64,000 nucleotides of DNA from Taibaiella sp. (GTDB taxonomy: Bacteria > Bacteroidota > Bacteroidia > Chitinophagales > Chitinophagaceae), in the NCBI GenBank assembly GCA_016786705.1, contig JAEUVV010000009.1, positions 62,001-126,000 of the forward strand, written 5' to 3'. Under the pieces are notes generated by a model. That model had not been told where the DNA came from and searched no databases. It saw only the letters and a program-made list of their open reading frames with translations. Shown one piece after another: positions 18,987 through 27,645 of the stretch. Each line of letters starts with the position of its first letter. Position 1 is the stretch's first letter. The position numbers and the translations under genes were made by a program.

Positions 18987-19116
18987 ATATCTGGCAAAAA
19001 TAGTTTATTAAATTGGTTTAAAATTCTAATATTTATCAAAAATGAAAACTATTAATAAAAACTCTATTACCACAATTTTAGTATATAGAAAGCCCGGAGA
19101 ATACAAGATACTGTAG

Positions 19117-19124
19117 TAAATTTG
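19117..19124 (+). promoter_or_regulatory. -7 promoter element of mrp
   Basis: TAAATTTG, exact consensus, 26 bases before the ATG at 19150. Confidence 0.65.
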
Positions 19125-19149
19125 CAAAATTCAAACATTTTACAACAAT

Positions 19150-20250
19150 ATGATAACAGAAGCTGATGTACTCAAAGCGCTCTCCAATGTGGATGATCCT
19201 GATTTCGGGAAAGACATCGTGAGCCTGAACATGGTGAAAGACATCAGGATAGATGGAAAAAAAGTAGCTTTTACCATTGAATTGACGACTCCTGCATGCC
19301 CAATGAAAGAAATGATTCATAAGGCTGCAGTAAATGCCATAAAAATTTTTATTGACAAAGAGGCTGAAGTTGAGATCAATATGACCGCCCGTGTACTGGG
19401 CGCGCGCAATACGGACGGTTCCGAACTATTGCCCAAAGTAAAAAATATTATCGCGGTGGGATCCGGTAAAGGCGGCGTAGGTAAATCTACGGTTTCCAGC
19501 AACCTGGCAATTGCCCTGGCTAAAACCGGTGCAAAAGTGGGCTTAATGGATGCGGATATCTATGGCCCATCAGCCCCGATGATGTTCGGCATACAGGGTG
19601 AACGCCCGATGATGCGCGATGTAAACGGAAAAGGCATGATCGAGCCTATGGAGCGCTTTGGCGTTAAAATTATGTCGATCGGTTTGCTGGTAGATGAGAA
19701 GCAGGCCGTGATCTGGCGCGGACCTATGGCAACTTCCGCACTGAAGCAATTTGTTTCTGATGTGTATTGGGACGAGCTGGATTACCTGATCATTGATATG
19801 CCCCCGGGAACCGGCGACATCCACCTTACCCTGGTGCAAACACTACCGATCACCGGCGCAGTGATCGTCACCACACCGCAAAATGTGGCTATGGCGGATG
19901 CGAAGAAAGCGATGATGATGTTCCAGAACGCCAATATCAAGGTGCCTATCCTGGGTGTAGTAGAAAATATGGCCTATTTCACCCCGGCAGAGCTGCCTGA
20001 CAACAAGTATTACATCTTTGGCCGTGACGGCGGTAAAAACCTGGCCGAGCAGTTTGAAGTACCGTTTATCGGTGAAGTCCCGCTGATCCAAAGCATCCGT
20101 GAAGGAGCGGACAGAGGGTTCCCCGCCGTACTGAATGATGAACCGGTATCGTTAAAAGCATTTACCGATATCGCCCAGACAGTGGCCCGGAACATTGCCA
20201 TGCGCAACGCGAATTTAGACCCGACTAAAATAGTTACGGTGAAACTTTAA
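19150..20250 (+). CDS. mrp: Mrp/ApbC-type Fe-S carrier ATPase
   Basis: Cytosolic P-loop ATPase that carries Fe-S clusters. 366 residues: N-terminal MIP18/DUF59 domain (1-80) with the TTPACPMK cysteine, then the MinD/Mrp ATPase with Walker A GSGKGGVGKS at 104-113 and IDMPPGTGDIHLT. The C-terminal CxxC that holds the bridging cluster in E. coli and eukaryotic Mrp/Nbp35 is missing: the matching segment reads MAYFTPAELPDNKYYIFG. The phylum's Mrp proteins often lack it, so this is not a local defect. Own promoter and terminator. Confidence 0.93.
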   Translation: MITEADVLKALSNVDDPDFGKDIVSLNMVKDIRIDGKKVAFTIELTTPACPMKEMIHKAAVNAIKIFIDKEAEVEINMTARVLGARNTDGSELLPKVKNIIAVGSGKGGVGKSTVSSNLAIALAKTGAKVGLMDADIYGPSAPMMFGIQGERPMMRDVNGKGMIEPMERFGVKIMSIGLLVDEKQAVIWRGPMATSALKQFVSDVYWDELDYLIIDMPPGTGDIHLTLVQTLPITGAVIVTTPQNVAMADAKKAMMMFQNANIKVPILGVVENMAYFTPAELPDNKYYIFGRDGGKNLAEQFEVPFIGEVPLIQSIREGADRGFPAVLNDEPVSLKAFTDIAQTVARNIAMRNANLDPTKIVTVKL

Positions 20251-20257
20251 TAAAGAG

Positions 20258-20305
20258 CATAAAAGAAGCGGGCTGCCATAAACTGGCAGCCCGCGTCGTT
20301 TATGC
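20258..20305 (+). terminator. Terminator between mrp and the Ppx-like gene
   Basis: 11-bp GC-rich stem (20268-20278 with 20284-20294) nested in an outer GCATAAA/TTTATGC pair. Shared by two convergent genes. Confidence 0.75.
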
Positions 20306-20326
20306 TTTAGTGTTGTTCTCTATGGA

Positions 20327-21355
20327 TTAAAGCGACAACAGGAAACCTATGGTAAAATTCGCATCCCAGTCAAATACAAACGTATCACAACCGGTCGCGT
20401 CTTCAATAGCTTTGTAGATATTAATCCCGCAAGCCAGTTTTTTGCTATCACCCGCCTTGTATTTTTTAGCCGGGTTCAATACCGTATAGCGCTCTTCACC
20501 TTCACGGGTCATTTTTGCCATTTCATAAGGTACCCCACCGATGATGAAACAAACCTTACGCTTATTTTCAGGGATCTTAGCCGCTTTTTCTTTTACTTCT
20601 TTGTACACCGCATCATCACTCAGGTCTTTTTCGTAGTACTTAGCGCCAGGCGCTTCTATAGCAGTCAGCGCGGCACCATTAGGATAAGTAATTTTTGTAT
20701 TACCGCTACCTATGTCCACCACAAATGAGTTATCATAATAAGCTTTTGGTAACACTGATTTGAAAGCCAGTTTCCCTTCCTGTTCGGGCGTTACCAGGTT
20801 AACCACATAACCCATTTTCTTTAACTCTTCCGCAATCACTTTGGTCTTTTCTATTTTCTGGGCGCCGGAGCTAATCACGAAATGCACGTGATTACTTTTC
20901 ACGCCTTTCTCTGCCATAGCGGCAATATATTTCTTCAGGCCCAAGCGGATATCTTCGGTGGAAGCCAGGCCTTCGTATACAAAAGACTGACCGAAATCTT
21001 TACTCTTGATCTCCCAGTTTTTATCTTTATCTACATTAATCACGAAAGAGTTAAAACCGGAAGCACCTACTTCCACGACTCCTTTCAAAGTACCGTTTAC
21101 CGGTTTTGCCGGAGAGAAGTTAAAAGGCCTGTGTTCCAGGTCAGCATTCGTATTATTACTTTCTTCTTTAGCTGCTCCCGGCATAGAAGGGCTGTCATTA
21201 TTGCTGGCAGTACTCGCCGGCTCACCGCCACCTAATTTATCGGCCAGTCCAAACTTTTGTCCCAGCCATAGCAGGGCAAGCAAGGGGATCAAAATAATGA
21301 TGGCTTTAACGGGCCATCTTAACCTGGACCATGTAGAAGGATTGTTGTCGTTCAT
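20327..21355 (-). CDS. Membrane-anchored Ppx/GppA-like ASKHA-fold protein (last gene of the four-gene operon)
   Basis: 342 residues. One N-terminal membrane segment (about 17-36, preceded by basic RLRWPVK), a low-complexity Ser/Asn/Ala linker (40-80), then a domain with the order of the Ppx/GppA fold: GVVEVGASGFNSFVINV (phosphate-1-like), VHFVISSGAQK, EEGKLAF-like PEQEGKLAFKSVL and FVVDIGSGNTKITYPNG (phosphate-2-like). By the positive-inside rule the domain should lie in the periplasm, which is odd for a nucleotide or polyphosphate enzyme. Whether it is catalytic is unknown. Separated by 42 bases from the gene upstream. Confidence 0.7.
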   Translation of the reverse strand: MNDNNPSTWSRLRWPVKAIIILIPLLALLWLGQKFGLADKLGGGEPASTASNNDSPSMPGAAKEESNNTNADLEHRPFNFSPAKPVNGTLKGVVEVGASGFNSFVINVDKDKNWEIKSKDFGQSFVYEGLASTEDIRLGLKKYIAAMAEKGVKSNHVHFVISSGAQKIEKTKVIAEELKKMGYVVNLVTPEQEGKLAFKSVLPKAYYDNSFVVDIGSGNTKITYPNGAALTAIEAPGAKYYEKDLSDDAVYKEVKEKAAKIPENKRKVCFIIGGVPYEMAKMTREGEERYTVLNPAKKYKAGDSKKLACGINIYKAIEDATGCDTFVFDWDANFTIGFLLSL

Positions 21356-21397
21356 ATTGATTGTTTTTTGTTTTAGTTCTTGAAAATATACGGTTTG

Positions 21398-22522
21398 TTA
21401 GTCTAAAATATTGAATCCCTTGTCCACTTTTTGCTCGGGACTTAATTCATAAGAGGAGTCGCTCATCTGCTCGATGTTCAGGGTTTCCAGGCGGCCGTTG
21501 TCGATCTGCTTTACAAAGGCTTCCAGCTCTGCCTGGCTTACATTCGCCCCTACCGTAATATCGTTATTCTGGTCCAGGAACTCCAGGTTGCTGCGGATCC
21601 TGCCTATATTCTGGCTGATGAGCCCGCTGGCCGCGTCCATTGCTTCCTGGTATTTCCAGCCGTCTTTAATCTGGAACACATCTGCCAAACCTTCTGTAGC
21701 CGAGCGCATTTTATTAGTCGCCTCCAGTTTCTTGGAGATGATGGTAATAGTGCTGCTTAAAGCATTTACATAGATCCTTGAGCCGCTTTCATTATCTTTC
21801 AACACTTCCAGTACTTTGCTGAACTGGTTACTGTATTGTGTATAGTGGCGGGCTGTCTGCTCGGCAGCCTTTCCTTCTTCCATCCTTAAACTGGCATTTA
21901 CTCTGGTTTCTTTTGCCTCTCTTCTTAAGGCATTACTTTTTTCCTGCATGCCCTTTACCTCCTGCTCTTTCGCATCTTGCTCCAGTTTAGCGGCCGACTC
22001 GGTCAGTGCCTTTACCTGCTGGTATTTTTTCTCGGCTTCTTCTTTGCTCCGGGCCGCGTCATCGATCATATTGATCCGCACGCCATCCACAGAAGCGATC
22101 TTATCTCTTACCTTTTTTAGAGTATCCTTTGCATCATTCAGTAAAATTTGTAAAGTAATGACCGGGTTATTGCGAACAATGCTCTTTTCTCCTTTAAACA
22201 ATAAAGTAGTGCCGAGGGTATGCAAAAAGCGGACAATTTTAGGATACAGCATGACCAGTACCACGATGATAATGGACATGATGATCAGCCAGATCGTTTG
22301 GCTGGCAAAAGCGATCAGCTTAGGCAGCATGGTATAAAAAAACCAGATCGCACCAATCAAAGCCCCCCAGAAGAAGATCTGGGAAATTGTTTTTTTCGTT
22401 TCCGGTTTTGCTAAATTAGTAGGGATCTGGTTACCGATCACCTGGAAGATAGGCAACTGGGTAAGCTCGGCGGGTAAGCTGCGCTTATCAATCACATTAA
22501 CGGAATTACTCTTATCAGGCAT
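21398..22522 (-). CDS. Membrane and coiled-coil protein, PspA-like (operon gene 3)
   Basis: 374 residues, family not certain. Two hydrophobic segments (about 49-66 FWGALIGAIWFFYTMLP and 76-94 IWLIIMSIIIVVLVML) are followed by LLFKGEKSIVRNNPVITLQ and a long charged coiled coil (about 125-230, rich in Lys/Glu/Ala). The C-terminal part is helical and acidic. Layout and coiled-coil composition resemble PspA/IM30-type membrane-stress proteins, but with transmembrane anchors that PspA lacks. Gaps of 55 and 42 bases join it to its neighbours. Confidence 0.65.
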   Translation of the reverse strand: MPDKSNSVNVIDKRSLPAELTQLPIFQVIGNQIPTNLAKPETKKTISQIFFWGALIGAIWFFYTMLPKLIAFASQTIWLIIMSIIIVVLVMLYPKIVRFLHTLGTTLLFKGEKSIVRNNPVITLQILLNDAKDTLKKVRDKIASVDGVRINMIDDAARSKEEAEKKYQQVKALTESAAKLEQDAKEQEVKGMQEKSNALRREAKETRVNASLRMEEGKAAEQTARHYTQYSNQFSKVLEVLKDNESGSRIYVNALSSTITIISKKLEATNKMRSATEGLADVFQIKDGWKYQEAMDAASGLISQNIGRIRSNLEFLDQNNDITVGANVSQAELEAFVKQIDNGRLETLNIEQMSDSSYELSPEQKVDKGFNILD

Positions 22523-22577
22523 AATTTATAGTTTAATTTTCAAAGACAATATTAAGCATTTCCGGTATTAAACCGGC

Positions 22578-23291
22578 TTATTTCACCGAATGCTCCACCG
22601 TATTTAACACGGCGGAAATCTCTTTGCTCACAATCGCAAGCGCGCTCACGCCCACCCGCATTTTATCATCCAGCACGAAAATAGGCTTGGTATATTTACT
22701 GTCTACCAGGGTCAGCTGTGCTTTAGTATCCTGCAGCGCTTTTTGCAGGTTTAAGATCTGTTTTTCCAACTCTTGCTCTTTGGATTGCAGCGAGGCCTTT
22801 TCCTGCTGCAGCTGCAATACCAGGTGATCTTTTTCCTGTTGCTTGCTCTGAATATCGGCTTTTATTTTCTGGTCGATTTCCTGCAGGTACTCCCGGCCGG
22901 TTTTTAAGGCCAGCTCTTTACTCAATCCAAGTATACTCAGGGTGGTAAAGGCATTCTGGATGTTTACCGGTGTAGCGCCGCCCATTTTTTCCGCCGCGTT
23001 CCAAAGTTCGAAAAAGTCTACCCCGGGCTTATTGATGCTTTCAAACAGCTGGTATATTTTTTGGATGAGTTCCTGCTCATCAATATTAGATGATCCTGAT
23101 TCCGGTGTGGTAAAGTTATTTGCCGGAGCCGGTTCAATAGTTGCTTTTACAGGAACCTCTTCTTGTTGAGGTATTGTCTTGGTAGCTTCTTCTTCAGGAC
23201 GGATATTTGCGCTACCAGGCACATCATTAAAAATAAGCCTTTTCAGTCCGCCTAATATCCCGCCAAATCGTTTATCATTTTCTGCTTCCAT
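22578..23291 (-). CDS. Soluble coiled-coil protein of unknown function (operon gene 2)
   Basis: 237 residues, not recognised. A variable Glu/Pro/Thr-rich N-terminal stretch (30-65) is followed by a helical domain (70-140, QELIQKIYQLFESINKPGV), then a clear coiled coil with Gln/Lys/Glu/Leu heptads (about 145-190), and a conserved-looking tail (KPIFVLDDKMRVGVSALA). No signal peptide. Its position between two membrane proteins suggests an adaptor, which is inference. Confidence 0.65.
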   Translation of the reverse strand: MEAENDKRFGGILGGLKRLIFNDVPGSANIRPEEEATKTIPQQEEVPVKATIEPAPANNFTTPESGSSNIDEQELIQKIYQLFESINKPGVDFFELWNAAEKMGGATPVNIQNAFTTLSILGLSKELALKTGREYLQEIDQKIKADIQSKQQEKDHLVLQLQQEKASLQSKEQELEKQILNLQKALQDTKAQLTLVDSKYTKPIFVLDDKMRVGVSALAIVSKEISAVLNTVEHSVK

Positions 23292-23318
23292 GTACTTTTA
23301 TTTTTCTGAGTTGAATGA

Positions 23319-24281
23319 TTAATTGATATCTATTTTATCCAAAGCATACTTTTTGGCCACATAAACGGGGAAAAGAATAAAATAACCAATAATGAACGTT
23401 AAGGAGCCGATCAGGATGCTTAAGCTTAATGCCAACGGCATACCGGTATGGCGGGTCACGTAACTTTCAAAAAAACCGGCAGTGATGAACACCGGCATCA
23501 AGCCTATAATTATTTTTATGCCATGCTTCGCCCCGCGCACAAAAGACTGTGTACGCGTAAAAGTTCCCGGGAATAAAATGGAATTTCCCAGTATGATCCC
23601 TGCGGTAGCCGCAAGGATCAGGCCGGAGATTTCTAAAGTGCCGTGGATAAATACGACAAGAATTGATTGAAAGCCCAGGTCATGGGCAAAGAACATCTGC
23701 TCGAACACGCCCAACATTAAGGCGTTTCTGAACAAAAGGTAAATAGCCCCGATAGAAAAAAATACACCGAATAAAAATATCCTGAAGGTTACCCCTATAT
23801 TATTAAAAGTGATCTGCAGGAACATGGTAAACGGATCCTGCTCTTTATAAACTTTAAAAGGATCGCCTTCCGCGATATTGTTCAATGTCATATCTACATA
23901 GTCATCGCCCAAAACGCCACGAACAAAAGACTGGTCTTTCCAGGAAGAAAAAATACCGATCAGCATAAACACCAGGAAAAACAGAAAGGTATATAAAAGC
24001 GTCTTACGGTTCCGGTACATGATCAGCGGTAATTCCACCATCACGAAATGCTTGATCTTATTCGTTTTTTCCTTTTTGTTCTTATAAATGGACATGTAAA
24101 TATTAGCCGCAATACTATTAATATATTTAATGGTATTGCTGTTGGGGTAATGTGTTTTGGCATATCCCAGGTCATCTACAAGGTACACAAAACGCTTGGC
24201 CAGCTCATCCGGGTCATCTGTTTCAAACAGGTAACTATCCCAGCGTTCTTTATTCTGCCTGATAAATTGCCCTTCTCTCAT
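23319..24281 (-). CDS. SpoIIM/DUF95-family integral membrane protein (operon gene 1)
   Basis: 320 residues from the ATG at 24281 (MREGQFIRQNKERWDSYLFE). After a soluble N-terminal region (1-90) come about five or six hydrophobic segments, including LLYTFLFFLVFMLIGIF, IFLFGVFFSIGAIYLLF, SILVVFIHGTLEISGLILAA and SLSILIGSLTFIIGYFILF. The GTLEI(S) and FNNIGVTFRIF segments are typical of the stage II sporulation M (DUF95) family, found well outside spore formers. Function in non-sporulators is unknown. First gene of a run of four on this strand; the divergent neighbour is adenine deaminase. Confidence 0.8.
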   Translation of the reverse strand: MREGQFIRQNKERWDSYLFETDDPDELAKRFVYLVDDLGYAKTHYPNSNTIKYINSIAANIYMSIYKNKKEKTNKIKHFVMVELPLIMYRNRKTLLYTFLFFLVFMLIGIFSSWKDQSFVRGVLGDDYVDMTLNNIAEGDPFKVYKEQDPFTMFLQITFNNIGVTFRIFLFGVFFSIGAIYLLFRNALMLGVFEQMFFAHDLGFQSILVVFIHGTLEISGLILAATAGIILGNSILFPGTFTRTQSFVRGAKHGIKIIIGLMPVFITAGFFESYVTRHTGMPLALSLSILIGSLTFIIGYFILFPVYVAKKYALDKIDIN

Positions 24282-24359
24282 TTTTCTTAAAAACAATTTA
24301 AATTTCGAAAATACCTCTCAAAAATAAGCTATTTTTATACTTAAGCTCAAAGGAAAAAT

Positions 24360-26000
24360 ATGTCAGCAGATTTTGAAGTAAAAGGTAATTATATAGATAT
24401 AAGGAACAGGCAGATCTACCCCGCTCTTGTAAAAGTTTCCGGCCGGAAAATAGCCGGTATTACGAAGCTGGAAGCAGCACAACAACAGTTCATTTTACCC
24501 GGGTTTATTGATGCCCACATCCATATCGAAAGCTCGATGGTAAGCCCGGCGGCCTTCAGCCAGGCAGCGGCCGTTTTCGGCACCGTAGCTACAGTATCGG
24601 ACCCTCATGAAATTGCCAATGTATGTGGCATGGAAGGCATTTATTACATGATCCATAATGCAAAAAAAGCAGCGGTAAAGATACATTTCGGAGCTCCTTC
24701 CTGTGTGCCGGCCACTTTTTTTGAAACAGCCGGCGCCGTCATCAGTAAGGAAGATGTTAAAACATTAATGCAAGATCCCGATATTTATTACCTGGCGGAA
24801 GTCATGAACTTTCCCGGGGTCTTAAATAATGACCCTGAACTTTTAGCCAAGATAGCTGCCGCGGAAGCCGCCGGCAAACCGGCAGATGGCCATGCGCCCG
24901 GGCTTAGAGGGACCGCGGCGGCTCAATATATCGCTGCCGGTATGAGCACCGATCATGAATGTACAACGATAGAAGAAGCTTTGGATAAGCTGGCACATGG
25001 TATGAAGATCCTTATCCGGGAAGGCTCCGCCGCCAAAAATTTTGACGCTTTAGTGCCGCTTTTTAAAACCCATCCACAGCAGCTCATGTTCTGCTCCGAT
25101 GATAAGCACCCGGATGAACTGGTAAAAGGGCACATCAACCGGCTGGTAGCCCGGGCCATTGGCGCAGGCTATGACCTCTTCGATGTTTTGCATGCAGCCT
25201 GCCTCGCCCCTATCGATCATTACCAGTTGCAGGTCGGCGATATGAGCATTGGTGCACCCGCCGATTTTATCGTAGTGGAAGATACCAACGCATTTAAAGT
25301 ATTAAAAACATATATTAACGGGCAATTAGTGGCGGAAAATGGCCAGAGCCTTGAAGTTTATACCCGTCCCGATTTGATCAATCATTTTAACCGGGACCAG
25401 GTACAGGCCTCTGACTTCTCCATACAAGTTGATACTACCACCTCTGAGATCCGCGTTAATACCATAGTAGCTCTGGATGGCCAGCTGACCACGCTTTCTG
25501 AAGCGGCAACCTTAGCAGTTATAAACGGAGCAATTGGTACTGACCTCAAACAGGACATCCTTAAAATAGCCGTGGTGAACCGCTACCAGGAAGCTGCGGT
25601 AAGCATCGGCTTCATCAAAAATTTCGGTTTGCAATATGGTGCTATTGCTTCCAGCGTAGCGCATGACAGCCATAATATTGTAGTGGTGGGCGTAGACGAC
25701 CAATCCATGTCGGATGCCGTAAATGCGATCATCGCTCACAAAGGCGGCATAAGCCTGAGTAATCAAACAGAAACTTTATGTATGCCTTTACCCATAGCGG
25801 GGCTTATGACCGATAAGTCTGCTGCCGAGGCGGCAGCAGAATATGAATTGCTGGATAAAGCCGCGAAACAAACGGGCACAAAACTCAAATCACCCTTTAT
25901 GACTTTATCTTTCATGGCACTACCGGTAATACCCAGTTTAAAAATGACGGACAAAGGCCTATTTAACGTAGATTCCTTTAACTTTACACCAGTATTTTAG
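24360..26000 (+). CDS. ade: Adenine deaminase
   Basis: Hydrolyses adenine to hypoxanthine and ammonia in purine salvage. 546 residues, an amidohydrolase-fold enzyme with the metal ligands HIH at 53-55 (GFIDAHIHIESSM), GHAPGL, and the CSDDKHPDEL aspartate region. The Ade-specific C-terminal domain includes VVGVDDQSMSDAVNAI and GGISLSNQTETLCMPLPIAG. Start fits a leader with no clear ribosome binding site. A TonB-like gene follows after 20 bases. Confidence 0.94.
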   Translation: MSADFEVKGNYIDIRNRQIYPALVKVSGRKIAGITKLEAAQQQFILPGFIDAHIHIESSMVSPAAFSQAAAVFGTVATVSDPHEIANVCGMEGIYYMIHNAKKAAVKIHFGAPSCVPATFFETAGAVISKEDVKTLMQDPDIYYLAEVMNFPGVLNNDPELLAKIAAAEAAGKPADGHAPGLRGTAAAQYIAAGMSTDHECTTIEEALDKLAHGMKILIREGSAAKNFDALVPLFKTHPQQLMFCSDDKHPDELVKGHINRLVARAIGAGYDLFDVLHAACLAPIDHYQLQVGDMSIGAPADFIVVEDTNAFKVLKTYINGQLVAENGQSLEVYTRPDLINHFNRDQVQASDFSIQVDTTTSEIRVNTIVALDGQLTTLSEAATLAVINGAIGTDLKQDILKIAVVNRYQEAAVSIGFIKNFGLQYGAIASSVAHDSHNIVVVGVDDQSMSDAVNAIIAHKGGISLSNQTETLCMPLPIAGLMTDKSAAEAAAEYELLDKAAKQTGTKLKSPFMTLSFMALPVIPSLKMTDKGLFNVDSFNFTPVF

Positions 26001-26020
26001 TCTAACTCCCAAATAAGCAG

Positions 26021-26425
26021 ATGATGAATAAAAATATAAAACGCTTTTTACTGATAGCGGTACTTGCCATTCCGGTGGTTATTGCAGGAAGCAGCGTATA
26101 TGCGCAGACAAAAAATGCGAGTAAAGACCAGGACCCTGACCCGGAATTTATCGGCGGCAAAACAGAGCTGCAGCGCTACCTGGACGCCAACCTTAAATAC
26201 CCGGCTAAAGCTAAAGAAGCTAAAAAAGAAGGAATCGTTTATGTATCCTTTACCGTAAGCGAAACCGGGAAGGTGATGAATCCAAAGATTGTCCGGAGCA
26301 TCGGTATGGGTTGTGATGAAGAAGCCTTAAGACTCGTGGAAGAAATGCCCAACTGGAAACCCGGGAAGGAAGACGGCATAGTAAAAGCTTTACCTGTTGT
26401 TATACCGGTAGCCTTCAGATTATAA
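26021..26425 (+). CDS. Secreted TonB C-terminal-domain protein
   Basis: 134 residues starting at the doubled ATG (26021 or 26024). A signal peptide or anchor (LLIAVLAIPVVIAGSSVYAQ) is followed at once by a TonB C-terminal domain: FIGGKTELQRYLDANLKYPA, VYVSFTVSETGKVMNPKIV, and ALPVVIPVAFRL. No Pro-rich linker or TonB box interaction segment, so it is a minimal periplasmic TonB-like domain of the kind frequent in Bacteroidota. Close behind ade, but functional linkage is doubtful. Confidence 0.85.
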   Translation: MMNKNIKRFLLIAVLAIPVVIAGSSVYAQTKNASKDQDPDPEFIGGKTELQRYLDANLKYPAKAKEAKKEGIVYVSFTVSETGKVMNPKIVRSIGMGCDEEALRLVEEMPNWKPGKEDGIVKALPVVIPVAFRL

Positions 26426-26435
26426 AAAAAGAACC

Positions 26436-26478
26436 ACTTATTACAAAGCCCCCGGAGTACCGGGGCTTTGTAATAAGT
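26436..26478 (+). terminator. Bidirectional terminator after the TonB-like gene
   Basis: About 19-bp stem with a single bulged C (26436-26455 with 26460-26478). It separates the TonB-like gene and the convergent nitroreductase. Confidence 0.85.
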
Positions 26479-26497
26479 ATCGCTCTTTGAGCATTGA

Positions 26498-27127
26498 TTA
26501 TTTATAAATAAAAAATTCGTCTTTAGACGTTCTTACCTTTTTCATATTTACCAGCCAGTCTTTTTCAGCATCTCTGTAGCCTAAAGCCAGGATAGTGGCA
26601 CTCTTCAGGCCCAGGGCATTTAAGCCCAGCAGCTCATCCAGTTGTTCTTTATTAAAACCTTCCATCGGCGTTGCATCCACCTGCTGCTCCGCAGCCGCCG
26701 CAGCAGCAATACCAAAACTGATATAAGCTTGCTTGGCAGTGTGCGCGGCCTGCTCCGCTTCACTCATGCCGGCAAACATGCCCAAAAGCATGGTCCTGTA
26801 ATCATCGGTAGCGGAAGAAGGTAATCCTCTTTCATTATTGCTATGCTCAAAGACCGCGTTTACGCGCTCTTCAGTATATTTATCCCAGGACGCGAAGATC
26901 AGCAGGTGAGAGCCATCTACAATCTGCGGCTGGTTAAAAGCGATAGGCTGTATCTTAGCTTTTAATTCTGGGTCCGTCACCACGATAATTTTGTAGGGCT
27001 GCAAACCGGAAGAACTCGGTGCCAGGTGCGCCGCTTCCAATATATAATCAACCTTTTCCTGCGGCACTACCGCTCCGTTCATTGCTTTTGTGGCATAACG
27101 CCAGTTTAAATTTTCTACTAAACTCAT
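26498..27127 (-). CDS. NAD(P)H-dependent nitroreductase-family oxidoreductase
   Basis: 209 residues, FMN-dependent nitroreductase fold (NfsB group). LNWRYATKAMNGAVVPQEKV and LAPSSSGLQPYKIIVV are the N-terminal FMN-phosphate-binding segments, and ATILALGYRDAEKDWL the C-terminal one. It is divergent from an HxlR-type regulator gene, a classic arrangement in which the regulator controls the oxidoreductase in response to a reactive compound. Physiological substrate unknown. Confidence 0.92.
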   Translation of the reverse strand: MSLVENLNWRYATKAMNGAVVPQEKVDYILEAAHLAPSSSGLQPYKIIVVTDPELKAKIQPIAFNQPQIVDGSHLLIFASWDKYTEERVNAVFEHSNNERGLPSSATDDYRTMLLGMFAGMSEAEQAAHTAKQAYISFGIAAAAAAEQQVDATPMEGFNKEQLDELLGLNALGLKSATILALGYRDAEKDWLVNMKKVRTSKDEFFIYK

Positions 27128-27176
27128 ATCTTTTTCTGATTTTTATTTTTTTTGGAAAGGCAAATATAGGGCGAAT

Positions 27177-27228
27177 ACTATACAAAATATACTTGCTAAC
27201 ATAAATATATTACTATACTTTTGTATAG
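27177..27228. promoter_or_regulatory. Candidate HxlR operator between nitroreductase and hxlR genes
   Basis: Two copies of ACTATAC (27177-27183 and 27212-27218) are spaced 35 bp apart. The right copy is part of a perfect 6+4+6 palindrome (CTATAC TTTT GTATAG, 27213-27228), and the left is a near-palindrome (CTATAC AAAA TATAC). Positions fit repression of both divergent promoters. Confidence 0.55.
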
Positions 27229-27249
27229 CGACAAAAGCAAAAATTTAAC

Positions 27250-27645
27250 ATGAAAACCAAAGGTACCTACCATTCTCTAAAAAAATGCTCTAAAGCTTAT
27301 GCTTTAGCGATCAACGATACGCTCAATGTCATCAGCGGTAAATGGAAACTATCTATTATAGGAGCGCTTTCCTGCGGCAATAAACGCTTCACAGAGATCC
27401 AGAACAGTATTGAAGCCATTACGCCGCGGATGCTCTCCAAAGAGCTGAAAGAATTAGAATTGAACGGGATGATTTCCCGGAATATTTTCAATACCAAACC
27501 GGTAACTATTGAGTACAGCCTTACCGATTCGGGTAAAAGATTTGATAAAGTACTCGAAGAAATGATCACATGGGGTCTCGCCCATCGCCAGGCCAACCTG
27601 AATCCAAGCCTCCAAGAAGCCGCAATAATTTATGCTGAAAAATAG
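27250..27645 (+). CDS. HxlR-family transcriptional regulator
   Basis: 131 residues, winged helix-turn-helix. CSKAYALAINDTLNVISGKW contains the Cys and the GKWKL start of the domain, and then RFTEIQNSIEAITPRMLSKELKELE is the recognition helix region. Many HxlR proteins sense electrophiles or oxidation through the N-terminal Cys (here Cys16). It probably regulates the divergent nitroreductase and itself through the palindromes at 27177-27228. The last 14 bases overlap the next gene. Confidence 0.92.
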   Translation: MKTKGTYHSLKKCSKAYALAINDTLNVISGKWKLSIIGALSCGNKRFTEIQNSIEAITPRMLSKELKELELNGMISRNIFNTKPVTIEYSLTDSGKRFDKVLEEMITWGLAHRQANLNPSLQEAAIIYAEK

